In this document: piece after piece, positions 32,504 to 40,986 of the stretch | Layout of the letters: each line of letters begins with the position of its first letter | How positions within the stretch are numbered: position 1 is the stretch's first letter | Program-made: the position numbers and the translations under genes | Assembly: GCA_937975715.1 (NCBI GenBank) | Contig: CALJUA010000154.1 | Span: 1 to 50,654 of the forward strand | Reading direction: 5' to 3' | Length of the DNA stretch: 50,654 bases | DNA from: an uncultured Candidatus Planktophila sp. | GTDB lineage: Bacteria; Actinomycetota; Actinomycetes; Nanopelagicales; Nanopelagicaceae | The notes under the pieces: generated by a model | Told to the model about the DNA's origin: nothing | The model's database searches: none | What the model saw: only the letters and a program-made list of their open reading frames with translations

Positions 32504-33225
32504 AAGCATCCCATCACGACCAGCAAGCAATTCTTGAGGTCCAGCGACTTGATGACCAGCTAGCTTCATTGGCTCAGCGTGAAGCAACTCTTCCAGAGTC
32601 AGCTGCTCTCAACGCGACAACAATCAAGCGCAACAATGTCCGTGATCTACGTATTGCAGCCGAGACCGAACGCACCGATGTAAAGCGCGAACTCGCGCGT
32701 GCAGAGGGCGATGTCGAGCAAATCGTCACACGCATTCAACGCGATGAGGCTCGCCTTAATTCAGGTACGGGAACACCAAAAGAACTTGAGCAGACTCAGC
32801 ACGAGCTTGTGACACTCGGTCAGCGCCGAGCCGAACTCGAAGAGGCAGAACTTGCAATCATGATGCAGGTAGATGGCATTACAAATCGCATCAATGAGCT
32901 CAGCAGCGAAGAAGAGAAGCTCAACGCAGAGATTGCAGAACTTGAAATTAAGAGAGAGAACGCGCTGACGATCATCATCAACGAGCGCGATGCAGTGTCA
33001 GAGAAGCGAGCATCGGTTGCTGCGCCAATCGCCCAGGATCTCAAAGATCTTTATACGAAATTAGCAGCTGATAACAATGGAAATGGCGCTGCACCGCTGG
33101 TGGGAAATGAGTGCAAAGGTTGCCATCTGACAATTAATACAACTGAAGTTCAACGCATCTCAACTTTGTCAGCAGAAGAAGTTGTGCGTTGCGAGCAGTG
33201 CCGATGCATCTTGGTGCGCGAGTAA
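32500..33225 (+). CDS. Coiled-coil zinc-ribbon protein (CT398/C4-type)
   Basis: The protein (241 aa) is a long coiled coil (about 5-165; RIQRDEARLNSG, EELNAEIAELEIKREN) followed by a C-terminal four-cysteine ribbon: CKGC (about 206-209) and CEQCRC (about 230-235). This is the family of CT398-like proteins found next to RNase H genes in actinobacteria. The start overlaps the VKOR stop (ATGA), so 32500 is preferred to an in-frame ATG at 32419. Role is unknown; homologues may act in protein quality control or secretion, which is inference. Confidence 0.88.
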   Translation: MKASHHDQQAILEVQRLDDQLASLAQREATLPESAALNATTIKRNNVRDLRIAAETERTDVKRELARAEGDVEQIVTRIQRDEARLNSGTGTPKELEQTQHELVTLGQRRAELEEAELAIMMQVDGITNRINELSSEEEKLNAEIAELEIKRENALTIIINERDAVSEKRASVAAPIAQDLKDLYTKLAADNNGNGAAPLVGNECKGCHLTINTTEVQRISTLSAEEVVRCEQCRCILVRE

Positions 33226-33231
33226 CGATCC

Positions 33232-34314
33232 ATGGCACGTACTTTTAAATTAACAGCCGATGGCGGTTCTCGAGGAAATCCAGGCCCGGCGGGGTACGGT
33301 GCGGTTGTCTCTGAAAATGGCAAAATTTTGGCAGAGCTCTTTGATGTTATCGGCACAGCAACAAATAACGTTGCCGAATACAGCGGACTGCTTGCTGGCC
33401 TGATTCATATTCACCAACTCGATCCAGAGGCGACAATTGAAGTAGCGATGGATTCAAAGCTCGTCGTTGAACAAATGTCCGGCCGTTGGCAGATTAAACA
33501 TGCTGATATGCGTGATCTTGCGAAGCAATGTCGAGATGCGCACAACCCATCTTTAGTTACTTACAAGTGGATTCCGCGCGATGAGAACTCTCACGCTGAT
33601 CGCTTGGCCAACAAGGCACTCGATGGTGGAAGCGCTCACAAGCCAGTTGCAGTTGTTCAAGAAAATTACTTAACAGATAGACTTCGAAGCTCTGAAGTTC
33701 CAACGATGCTCTACTTGGTGCGGCACGGCGAAACTGTTCTTACACCAACTCGTAAATTCTCAGGTGTGGGTGCGTTAGATCCAGAGCTCACCGCAGATGG
33801 TTTAGCACAAGCAGAACGCGTCGCGGTTGAAGTAGCAAAGCTCAAGCCAGATGTTTTGATCTCTTCACCTCTACAGCGCACTCGCCAGACCGCAGAGGCA
33901 ATCGCAGCAGCAACCGGTCTTGAGATTGTCTATGACAAAGACTGGTATGAACTTTCCTTCGGAACGTGGGATGGAAAATCGATCGAGGAAGTGAAGGCCG
34001 AAACACCTGATGATTATCAGGCTTGGCTTAACTCATCGTCTTACCGCCCTGGTGGTGGAGAGTCATATGACGAAGCTCGTATTCGCGTCGAAGCTGCGAT
34101 GGAGAAGATTGTTGCGGAGTACCCTGGCAAGAAGGTTGTGATTGTTACGCATAACGGCGTCATCAAGTCAGCTACCAACATTGCAATCGGCGGACCTAAC
34201 GATGGCGTATTCCATATGGATGCGACGCCTTGTTCGATTTCATCGATCTCAATCTGGCCATCAGATGGCCTTCGTGCGTTGCGCTCATTTAATGAGCGCG
34301 GACATCATCGCTAA
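33232..34314 (+). CDS. Bifunctional RNase HI / histidine phosphatase
   Basis: The 360-aa product fuses two enzymes. The N-terminal RNase H domain (1-135) has catalytic acids Asp10, Glu49, Asp74 and Asp123 (TADGGSRGNPG, AEYSGL, MDSKL, SHADRLANKAL) and cuts RNA in RNA-DNA hybrids. The C-terminal phosphoglycerate-mutase-like domain has the catalytic His165 in LVRHGET, a PHisMut/CobC-like phosphatase. M. tuberculosis Rv2228c has the same fusion, next to a zinc-ribbon gene. Six bp separate it from that gene. Ends in a 4-bp overlap with convergent clpB. Confidence 0.95.
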   Translation: MARTFKLTADGGSRGNPGPAGYGAVVSENGKILAELFDVIGTATNNVAEYSGLLAGLIHIHQLDPEATIEVAMDSKLVVEQMSGRWQIKHADMRDLAKQCRDAHNPSLVTYKWIPRDENSHADRLANKALDGGSAHKPVAVVQENYLTDRLRSSEVPTMLYLVRHGETVLTPTRKFSGVGALDPELTADGLAQAERVAVEVAKLKPDVLISSPLQRTRQTAEAIAAATGLEIVYDKDWYELSFGTWDGKSIEEVKAETPDDYQAWLNSSSYRPGGGESYDEARIRVEAAMEKIVAEYPGKKVVIVTHNGVIKSATNIAIGGPNDGVFHMDATPCSISSISIWPSDGLRALRSFNERGHHR

Positions 34315-36461
34315 ACCGCCAGCTTAATTTCTAAGTGGGCCGCCTCAGGAGAGGCAGCGGTAATGTGCACTTCAGATCCATCAGGTATTTCCCCGGCAAG
34401 AATTTTCATGGCAAGTGGATCTCCAATTGCTTTCTGAATGGTTCGGCGAAGTGGTCGCGCACCGTACTGTGGATCAAATCCTGACTCCATCAACCAACTT
34501 TTTGCTCGATCATCCAGTGTTAATTGAATATGACGCTCACTGAGACGCTTCTGTAGATCATCAACGAGTAGCTCCATGATGCGAGAAATTTCCTTTCTTT
34601 CCAGCGCATCGAAAATTAAGATGTCATCAATCCGGTTAAGAAATTCAGGTTTGAAGGCAGTTTGAACAGTAGCCATAACCGCAGATTCTTTCTGATGGCG
34701 GTCAAGATTTGTATCAACCAAGAAGTGTGACCCGAGGTTAGATGTCATGATGATTATCGAGTTTCGGAAGTCAACGGTGCGACCTTGTCCATCTGTTAAT
34801 CGACCATCATCGAAGACTTGAAGAAGTAAGTCGAAAACTTCAGGGTGAGCCTTTTCTACCTCATCAAGCAAAATAACAGAATATGGACGGCGACGAATAG
34901 CTTCGGTGAGTTGCCCACCTTCTTCGTATCCAACATAGCCTGGAGGTGCACCTACTAAACGAGAGACGGAGAACTTTTCACCGTATTCACTCATATCGAT
35001 TCTCACCATGGCGCGTTCGTCATCGAAGAGGAAATGAGCGAGTGTTTTAGCAAGCTCAGTCTTACCAACGCCAGTTGGTCCTAAAAATAGGAATGTGCCG
35101 GTAGGTCTGTTGGGATCTGATATTCCTGCCCGTGAGCGTCTAATTGCATCTGCCACCGAACGTATTGCATTTTCTTGGCCGATGACCCTTTTAGATAGCT
35201 CACCTTCTAGATGAACGAGACGTTCGCTATCAGCCTGTAGTAGGCGCCCTACTGGAATCTTCGTCCATGCTGAAATCACTTCAGCAATTTCATCTGCCGT
35301 GACCTCTTCTTTGACCATAGAAGCTTTACTTACTGCATTCAAGCGAGCTTCTGATAACTCACTTTCAATTTCTCGCATTCGGCCATACATCAAGCGCGCA
35401 GCTTTTTCTAACTCGCCATTGCGTTGCGCCATTTCCGCTTCACCGCGAATGCGGTCCATCTCTTCAGTGAGTTGACCTATGCGGTCGAGAGAGCTCTTCT
35501 CGACTTCCCACTTTTGCTTTAGCTCTGATAGCTCTGTTTTTCTTAGCGCCAACTCATCGCGCAGAGCAGCGAGGCGATCCTTGGAGGAAGAATCCTTCTC
35601 TTTTGATAAGCCGAACTCTTCCATGGTTAAACGGTCTACAGCTCGCTGCAATTGATCAATTTCTTCAGGGGAGGAGTCGATTTCCATACGAAGCCGGGAG
35701 GCAGCTTCATCGACTAGGTCGATTGCTTTATCTGGCAAAAATCGATGCGTGATGTATCGATTTGAAAGTGAAGCGGCAGCAACTAAGGCGCTGTCGGCGA
35801 TTGTCACTTTGTGGTGAGCTTCGTATTTTTCTCGAATACCGCGCAAAATTGCAATGGTGTCTTCAACGCTTGGCTCACCGACAAGAACTTGCTGGAATCG
35901 ACGCTCGAGGGCGGCATCTTTTTCAATGTATTGGCGGTACTCATCGAGAGTCGTTGCGCCAATCATGTGGAGCTCGCCTCGCGCAAGGAACGGTTTAAGC
36001 ATATTTCCGGCGTCCATTGCGCCGCCCATTCCGCCAGCACCAACAACGGTATGAAGCTCATCGATGAAGGTAATAACTTCACCTTCTGCTTCCTTGATTT
36101 CATCCAGGACTGCTTTGAGGCGTTCTTCAAATTCACCGCGGAATTTCGCACCGGCAATGAGTGACCCTAAATCCAGTGAAATAACTCGCTTATCTTTCAA
36201 ACCCAGTGGAACATCACCCGTTGCGATACGAAGGGCGAGACCTTCTACGATCGCTGTCTTGCCGGTGCCTGGTTCTCCAATAAGAACCGGATTATTCTTT
36301 GTACGACGAGAGAGCACCTGTATGACACGTCGAACCTCATTGTCGCGCCCAATAACAGGATCTAGTTTTCCTTCACGGGCACGTAAAGTTAAATCAACGC
36401 CATATTGTTCGAGCGCTGATTTGCCTTCCTCGGAAGGCTGGTTAGGGAATTGTGTACTCAC
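34311..36461 (-). CDS. clpB: ClpB-type disaggregase lacking the N domain
   Basis: Hsp100 ATPase that with DnaK pulls proteins out of aggregates. The 716-aa product has the first AAA module (Walker A GEPGTGKT, 62-69), a full coiled-coil M-domain (about 310-415, ClpB rather than ClpC type), and the second AAA module (Walker A GPTGVGKT). The Clp-N domain (about 140 residues) is absent, as in the short ClpB80 form made by internal initiation elsewhere. The start is GTG 36461; an in-frame stop lies at 36468-36470. No HAIR or CIRCE element is seen. Confidence 0.93.
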   Translation of the reverse strand: MSTQFPNQPSEEGKSALEQYGVDLTLRAREGKLDPVIGRDNEVRRVIQVLSRRTKNNPVLIGEPGTGKTAIVEGLALRIATGDVPLGLKDKRVISLDLGSLIAGAKFRGEFEERLKAVLDEIKEAEGEVITFIDELHTVVGAGGMGGAMDAGNMLKPFLARGELHMIGATTLDEYRQYIEKDAALERRFQQVLVGEPSVEDTIAILRGIREKYEAHHKVTIADSALVAAASLSNRYITHRFLPDKAIDLVDEAASRLRMEIDSSPEEIDQLQRAVDRLTMEEFGLSKEKDSSSKDRLAALRDELALRKTELSELKQKWEVEKSSLDRIGQLTEEMDRIRGEAEMAQRNGELEKAARLMYGRMREIESELSEARLNAVSKASMVKEEVTADEIAEVISAWTKIPVGRLLQADSERLVHLEGELSKRVIGQENAIRSVADAIRRSRAGISDPNRPTGTFLFLGPTGVGKTELAKTLAHFLFDDERAMVRIDMSEYGEKFSVSRLVGAPPGYVGYEEGGQLTEAIRRRPYSVILLDEVEKAHPEVFDLLLQVFDDGRLTDGQGRTVDFRNSIIIMTSNLGSHFLVDTNLDRHQKESAVMATVQTAFKPEFLNRIDDILIFDALERKEISRIMELLVDDLQKRLSERHIQLTLDDRAKSWLMESGFDPQYGARPLRRTIQKAIGDPLAMKILAGEIPDGSEVHITAASPEAAHLEIKLAV

Positions 36462-36489
36462 ATCCTTTTAAACATGGAGCAATGGTTCT

Positions 36490-37521
36490 TTATTCCCCAG
36501 ACATCATTTCGCGCACCAGGGGAATCACCTTTGTGCCATATAACTCGATCGAACGCATCAACTGCTTCTGCGGCATTGGGCCATTGCAGTATTTGAAATC
36601 AAATCGCTGTGCGCCAACTGATTTAAGTGCATAAACAATCTTCTTCGCAATTGTCTGTGGCGAACCAACGTAGAGAGAACCCTGCTGAGCTTCAGCCATG
36701 AAGTGTTCTTGCGTCGTTGGAGCCCAGCCACGTTCGCGGCCGATTTTGTTATAGAGGGCGAAGTAATTCGGCCATAGCTCGTTAAGAGCTTGTTCATCTG
36801 TATCTGCGCAATGCCCCGGTGAGTGGATAGAGATTGGAAGCTCTGGCTTTCCGTACTCTTCCAATCGATTTCGATATAGGTGCGCAAATGGCGCAAAGCG
36901 CGCTGGATCTCCACCAATGATGGCGAGAGCCATAGGCATTCCAAGTCGGGCAGCGCGCACGACGGATTCTGGAGTTCCACCTACTCCTACGCGAACTGTG
37001 AGCGAACCCTTTTCAGTCTTGGGGTAGACCTGCTGATTGATGAGTGGAGTGCGGATAGAACCGGACCAATTGACTGGCCTCTCTTTAATTAATTCTGCGA
37101 GGATCTGAAGTTTTTCTTCAAAGAGAACGCTGTAATCATCGAGGCTGTAGCCAAAGAGCGGAAATGACTCTATAAAAGAACCGCGACCGGCTGTGATTTC
37201 TGCTCGACCATTGGATAGGGCATCAATCGTTGCAAAACGTTGATAGACGCGAATGGGGTCATCGCTTGAGAGCACTGTGACGCCAGTTCCCAAGACAATT
37301 CGCTTGGTCTTCGTTGCGATACCGGCGAGGACTGTATCTGGCGCGGATATTGCGAAATCATCACGATGGTGTTCACCGACATTGATGTGATCAATACCGA
37401 GCTCGTCGGCAAGTACCGCTTGATCTACAAGATTGCGAATTACTTGAGCTGCATGAATGGGGCTGCCATTGTCATCATTCTGCATATCTCCGAAGGTATC
37501 GAGACCGAATTTTAGTTCCAT
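36490..37521 (-). CDS. LLM-class flavin-dependent oxidoreductase
   Basis: A 343-aa TIM-barrel protein of the bacterial luciferase-like monooxygenase superfamily. Hallmarks are GIDHINVGEHHRDDF near residues 43-57, LGTGVTVLSSDDP (about 77-89), and the RAEITAGRGSF segment (about 104-114). Members use FMN or F420, and the cofactor cannot be told here. AGGTG lies five bases before the ATG. It overlaps the upstream isochorismatase gene by 10 bp and ends 28 bp before clpB, so the three may be one transcript. Confidence 0.9.
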   Translation of the reverse strand: MELKFGLDTFGDMQNDDNGSPIHAAQVIRNLVDQAVLADELGIDHINVGEHHRDDFAISAPDTVLAGIATKTKRIVLGTGVTVLSSDDPIRVYQRFATIDALSNGRAEITAGRGSFIESFPLFGYSLDDYSVLFEEKLQILAELIKERPVNWSGSIRTPLINQQVYPKTEKGSLTVRVGVGGTPESVVRAARLGMPMALAIIGGDPARFAPFAHLYRNRLEEYGKPELPISIHSPGHCADTDEQALNELWPNYFALYNKIGRERGWAPTTQEHFMAEAQQGSLYVGSPQTIAKKIVYALKSVGAQRFDFKYCNGPMPQKQLMRSIELYGTKVIPLVREMMSGE

Positions 37522-38066
37522 AGAGCACCTACCGGTTTTACATCAGCTCTACAGGTAGGAAGTGAGTAGCCCATGAAGTTGGTGTTCTGCTCATCGATAG
37601 TGCGTGCTGCATCCATGACATATCCATTCCATTCGAATCCAGTCGTGGTGTGTGCATCTTCAATCAAGGTGATGTCATAGCCTGATTCGAGAGCAGACAT
37701 AGATGTATGGCGTACACAGTTATTGGTCTCAGCTCCGCAGATGTAGAGATGGCTAATTTTGAGCTGAGCGAGAACTTCCTCGAGGTTAGTCTCCACAAAA
37801 GAGCTGCGGTACTTCTTCTCAATGATGGGATCGCCCTCAATCGGAGTTAATTCGGGGACTATCTGCCAGCCGTCAGTGTTCAGAGGAAGATTTTCAGCAG
37901 AGTGACGAACCCAAATCACTGGAACTGATGCAGCACGTGCCTTAGCAACAGCTGTGGCCATGTTGGCTACTTTTGCATCTCTTTGGAATGCATCAGCAAC
38001 CACATTGACTTGAACATCAATCACAATGAGTGCTGACCCACCACGTTCGCTCTTATTAATAGCCAT
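37512..38066 (-). CDS. Isochorismatase-family cysteine hydrolase
   Basis: A 184-aa protein with the cysteine hydrolase triad: Asp17 in LIVIDVQ, Lys84/85 in EKKYRSSF and the catalytic Cys117 in AETNNCVRH (cis-peptide-like GAET before it). Substrates of the family include isochorismate, nicotinamide and N-carbamoyl compounds, and none can be assigned. ATG 38066 is used rather than 38153 because it gives a standard N terminus and has TACGCT six bases upstream. It lies divergent to an SDR gene with 22 bp between starts. Confidence 0.9.
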   Translation of the reverse strand: MAINKSERGGSALIVIDVQVNVVADAFQRDAKVANMATAVAKARAASVPVIWVRHSAENLPLNTDGWQIVPELTPIEGDPIIEKKYRSSFVETNLEEVLAQLKISHLYICGAETNNCVRHTSMSALESGYDITLIEDAHTTTGFEWNGYVMDAARTIDEQNTNFMGYSLPTCRADVKPVGALWN

Positions 38067-38088
38067 GTTCCAAGCGTAGACTGCAAAT
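38067..38088. promoter_or_regulatory. Overlapping divergent leaderless promoters, isochorismatase and SDR genes
   Basis: Minus strand TACGCT (38073-38078) and plus strand TAGACT (38077-38082) share the bases TA at 38077-38078. Each is six bases before its start codon. Confidence 0.6.
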
Positions 38089-38868
38089 ATGAAACTTGAC
38101 GACAAGGTAGTACTAGTCACAGGTGCCGGCAGTGGAATGGGGCGCGAAATCACGTTAGAACTTGTTCGACGTGGAGCCCGTGTTATTGCCGTTGATATGC
38201 ATCAGAGTTCAGTTGAAGAAACTGCGAAGCTGGCTGGTTTTGCCGTGACTCCCTTTACTCTTGATGTCACCGATCGTGCTGCAGTCGCTGCTCTACCTGC
38301 ACAAGTTGGAACCATTGACGCGCTGATCAATAATGCAGGAATCATCCAGCCATTTGTTCCGATTAAAGATCTAACAATCGAGCAAGCTGAGAAAGTGATG
38401 AATGTAAATTTCTACGGCCCTTTCACCTTGATCAAAGCTTTCTTACCTGGGCTGCTCACTCGCCCCGAAGCGCACATCCTCAATGTTTCATCGATGGGCG
38501 CATATGCCCCTGTTCCCGGACAGAGCGTTTACGGCGCCTCTAAAGCAGCGATTAAGTTGCTAACCGAAGGCCTGAGATCAGAGCTCATGGGTACCAATGT
38601 GGGCGTCACTGTTGTCTTTCCAGGGGCTGTCGCAACCAATATCACTTCAAATTCCGGAATTGCGATGCCGGATGTTGATGTGGATTCATCGAAATTCAAA
38701 TCGCTACCAGCACCGATTGCCGCAAAGAAGATGGTAGATGCTATCGAAAAGAATAAGCCTCGCATCACAGTTGGAAAAGATGCGACCATGATGGACAGGC
38801 TTTCACGCATCAATCCGATTTTCGCCGCTAACCTTATTTACAAGCAGATGAAGTCACTTCTGGGTTAA
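38089..38868 (+). CDS. Short-chain dehydrogenase/reductase
   Basis: A 259-aa classical SDR. The Rossmann motif TGAGSGMG is at 11-18, NNAG at 81-84, catalytic Ser135 in LNVSSMGAY, and Tyr148/Lys152 in YGASK. Asp36 after the second strand favours NAD over NADP. The substrate is unknown. The stop shares four bases (TTAA) with the convergent DUF3445 gene. Transcribed from a promoter overlapping that of the isochorismatase gene. Confidence 0.93.
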   Translation: MKLDDKVVLVTGAGSGMGREITLELVRRGARVIAVDMHQSSVEETAKLAGFAVTPFTLDVTDRAAVAALPAQVGTIDALINNAGIIQPFVPIKDLTIEQAEKVMNVNFYGPFTLIKAFLPGLLTRPEAHILNVSSMGAYAPVPGQSVYGASKAAIKLLTEGLRSELMGTNVGVTVVFPGAVATNITSNSGIAMPDVDVDSSKFKSLPAPIAAKKMVDAIEKNKPRITVGKDATMMDRLSRINPIFAANLIYKQMKSLLG

Positions 38869-39719
38869 TAGCGCAGGTAATCGATAATTGCTTGATGGTC
38901 CTGCTGCAGACCTTTATATTCAATAGTTTCAGAGGTAAAACTTGCCAGGGTTTCGGCAAAGAAAGCTGCAGATTCTTGGTCAGCTTTTATCCATGAAAGT
39001 GGCTCTGCTCGATTGCGAATTGTGAAGTAGAGAAAATCTCCAGTGCGCGATCGGGTAAGAGTCTGGCGTTCTGTACGCCACCAATATTCATCAGGGTTTG
39101 CTGGCGCGTGAATTGTTGTTGGTTGATGGAGATCCGACGTGCTGTGCAGCGACCAGTTCTTGCGCCAGACAGCGCGGTCGGAGGTAATCTTGTCGAAAGT
39201 TGCTGTCATAAAAGGCGCCAGTGATGTTGCAAATCCAGGCACCGGTATATGAACTGCATCCATACCTTTGCCGATTTTCTCTGACAGCTTCCACCGAGAT
39301 GGAAAGAGAACTGCACCTGCAACTATTTTCCACTCGCCATCTTCGCGAGAGAGAACAACCAAGTCTTCTCCGATGATGGATGCAATCTGTAAAAGAAGAT
39401 CGTTACTAGCCAGATCAGCAGATGCTCCGGTGGGAAGATGCTTCACCGATTCTGCTGAAACTTCATAGCGATTAGAATGAAACGTTGAGAGGTTTTCTGC
39501 GATGAGTGCAGTGAGATCTTTGATTGCACTTCGATAACCAGGTAGCTCTTGGTAGACAACCTCCCGCGCATCATCCTTTAGCGCTATCCGCTGCGGAATC
39601 TGCACCTCAAGATCTTCCCCGCCTTCGAGCCAAAGGGCGGGTTCGAGAGAGCGCAGACCCATATTGAGGCGGAAGGGCTTGCCATCGGCTGGGGGAGGAT
39701 AGATGAAGCTTGCCGTCAT
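38865..39719 (-). CDS. DUF3445 / heme-dependent oxidative N-demethylase-like protein
   Basis: A 284-aa protein of PF11927, whose characterised members (HODM) use a PAS-like heme-binding fold to demethylate amines oxidatively. Family signatures seen are LFPSRWKLSEKIGKGMDAVHIPVPGF split at about residues 137-162, RKNWSLHSTSDLHQP (about 183-197) and WWRTERQTLTR (about 211-221), with candidate heme-ligand histidines. It lies downstream of efeUOB on the same strand, 34 bp from efeB. A link to heme or iron is suggested by context. Confidence 0.87.
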   Translation of the reverse strand: MTASFIYPPPADGKPFRLNMGLRSLEPALWLEGGEDLEVQIPQRIALKDDAREVVYQELPGYRSAIKDLTALIAENLSTFHSNRYEVSAESVKHLPTGASADLASNDLLLQIASIIGEDLVVLSREDGEWKIVAGAVLFPSRWKLSEKIGKGMDAVHIPVPGFATSLAPFMTATFDKITSDRAVWRKNWSLHSTSDLHQPTTIHAPANPDEYWWRTERQTLTRSRTGDFLYFTIRNRAEPLSWIKADQESAAFFAETLASFTSETIEYKGLQQDHQAIIDYLRY

Positions 39720-39753
39720 CTGCTCATTATTGCCGACGATTTAGTGAATCCAC

Positions 39754-40986
39754 CTAACTTTCGAAGAGTCCACTTCCAATAAAATCGTACTCATCTCTAG
39801 GTGCCCTCGGAATAGCAAAGACCGCTGTGCCCACATGCGAAATATATTCATTGAGGGCATCGCTTTTAGCGAGAGCTTCAAGCACCGGAATGAAGTTCAC
39901 ATTCAAGCTATTTACATAAGCGATGAAGATGAGTCCGGCTTCAATATTGCCGACCTTATCTAGGCCGTTCTCATAACTGTATCCGCGTCGCAACATCTTC
40001 TTTCCGCCATGACGCGAGGAGTGAGCAATCGCCAGATGTGAATCCTTTGGGATTAGCGGTGTTCCGTCCTTACTTGCTAAAGCGAAATCCGGCGCTGAAT
40101 GCTCGTGTCCACCACTGAGAGGTGCTCCCGCATCTCTGCTGCGACCAAAGATCGCTTCTTGCTCGCGCAATGGAGAGCGGTCCCATGTGTCGAGGTGCAT
40201 TTTAATTTTGCGCATAGCGAGATAGGAGCCACCGTTCATAAATGGAGGTTCACTAGAACCGCTTATCCAGATATTTTCTTCGAGATCATCGTCCCCGATT
40301 GGATTCGCTGTTCCATCTTTGAAACCAAAAAGGTTTCGAGCGGTCAACGCTTTGGAGGCAGGGACAGCTCCATTAAAACCTGAGTGAGACCATCGCAAGG
40401 TGGCAGAACCAAAAGCCTCACGGATGAGATTTCGACCAGCATGAAAAACTGCAATCGAGTTGTCACCACAAATTTGAAGACAGATATCTCCAAAGGATTC
40501 TTCATCTCTGATTGCATCCCGAGCGAGTTGAGGCAACTGGCGCAATTCAAGGGGAGTCAACGATGCGAAACCGAATCGATCATCACCCTCGGCGGTAGAA
40601 AAGAGGGAGGGTCCAAACCCAATTGTAATTGTGAGGGCAGAGCCGCCTGCTAAAAGCGCCTCGCCTGTATCTCTTGGCGGGGCTTCATAATTCTGTGGCA
40701 CATCATTGAGAGTTCCTGCCATGAGTGCCGAAGCCGTGATCGTCCACCGCTTGAGCAAATCTTTCACTTCACTTCGCGTGATATCGGCAAGGTCAAAGGC
40801 CAATAGATAGAGGTGGTTTTGAGCGGGCGTTGTGATTCCTACCTGTTTCTCACCATAAATCGAGTATCGAGTTTGAGTGGCTTGTGCAGAATCAGATCCC
40901 GCACCGAGAAGAAATCCGGAAGAGCCTGCGACAGCACCGGCAGCCGTTAAGCCGCCAAGAAATACTCTTCTCGAAACTTCAGTCAT
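39754..40986 (-). CDS. efeB: Dyp-type peroxidase / deferrochelatase EfeB
   Basis: Heme peroxidase exported by the Tat system and part of the EfeUOB ferrous iron uptake system. The 410-aa product has a Tat signal with SRRVFL at residues 5-10 and AGAVAGSSGFLLGAG. The DyP signature GFKDGTANP (GXXDG) contains the distal Asp, and the proximal His is likely in the SGGHEHSAPD/HSSRHGG region. The start overlaps the efeO stop by one base (TAATG), indicating translational coupling. Start and order fit the usual E. coli efeUOB operon. Confidence 0.94.
   Translation of the reverse strand: MTEVSRRVFLGGLTAAGAVAGSSGFLLGAGSDSAQATQTRYSIYGEKQVGITTPAQNHLYLLAFDLADITRSEVKDLLKRWTITASALMAGTLNDVPQNYEAPPRDTGEALLAGGSALTITIGFGPSLFSTAEGDDRFGFASLTPLELRQLPQLARDAIRDEESFGDICLQICGDNSIAVFHAGRNLIREAFGSATLRWSHSGFNGAVPASKALTARNLFGFKDGTANPIGDDDLEENIWISGSSEPPFMNGGSYLAMRKIKMHLDTWDRSPLREQEAIFGRSRDAGAPLSGGHEHSAPDFALASKDGTPLIPKDSHLAIAHSSRHGGKKMLRRGYSYENGLDKVGNIEAGLIFIAYVNSLNVNFIPVLEALAKSDALNEYISHVGTAVFAIPRAPRDEYDFIGSGLFES

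Noticed and set aside
36462..36489. HAIR or CIRCE heat-shock element upstream of clpB
   Set aside because: No CTTGAGT-N7-ACTCAAG or TTAGCACTC-type repeat is present in the 28-bp gap.
37512..37600. LLM and isochorismatase as a known pyrimidine-degradation (Rut) operon
   Set aside because: Only two family-level matches and no other Rut gene is present; the pairing alone does not support the pathway.
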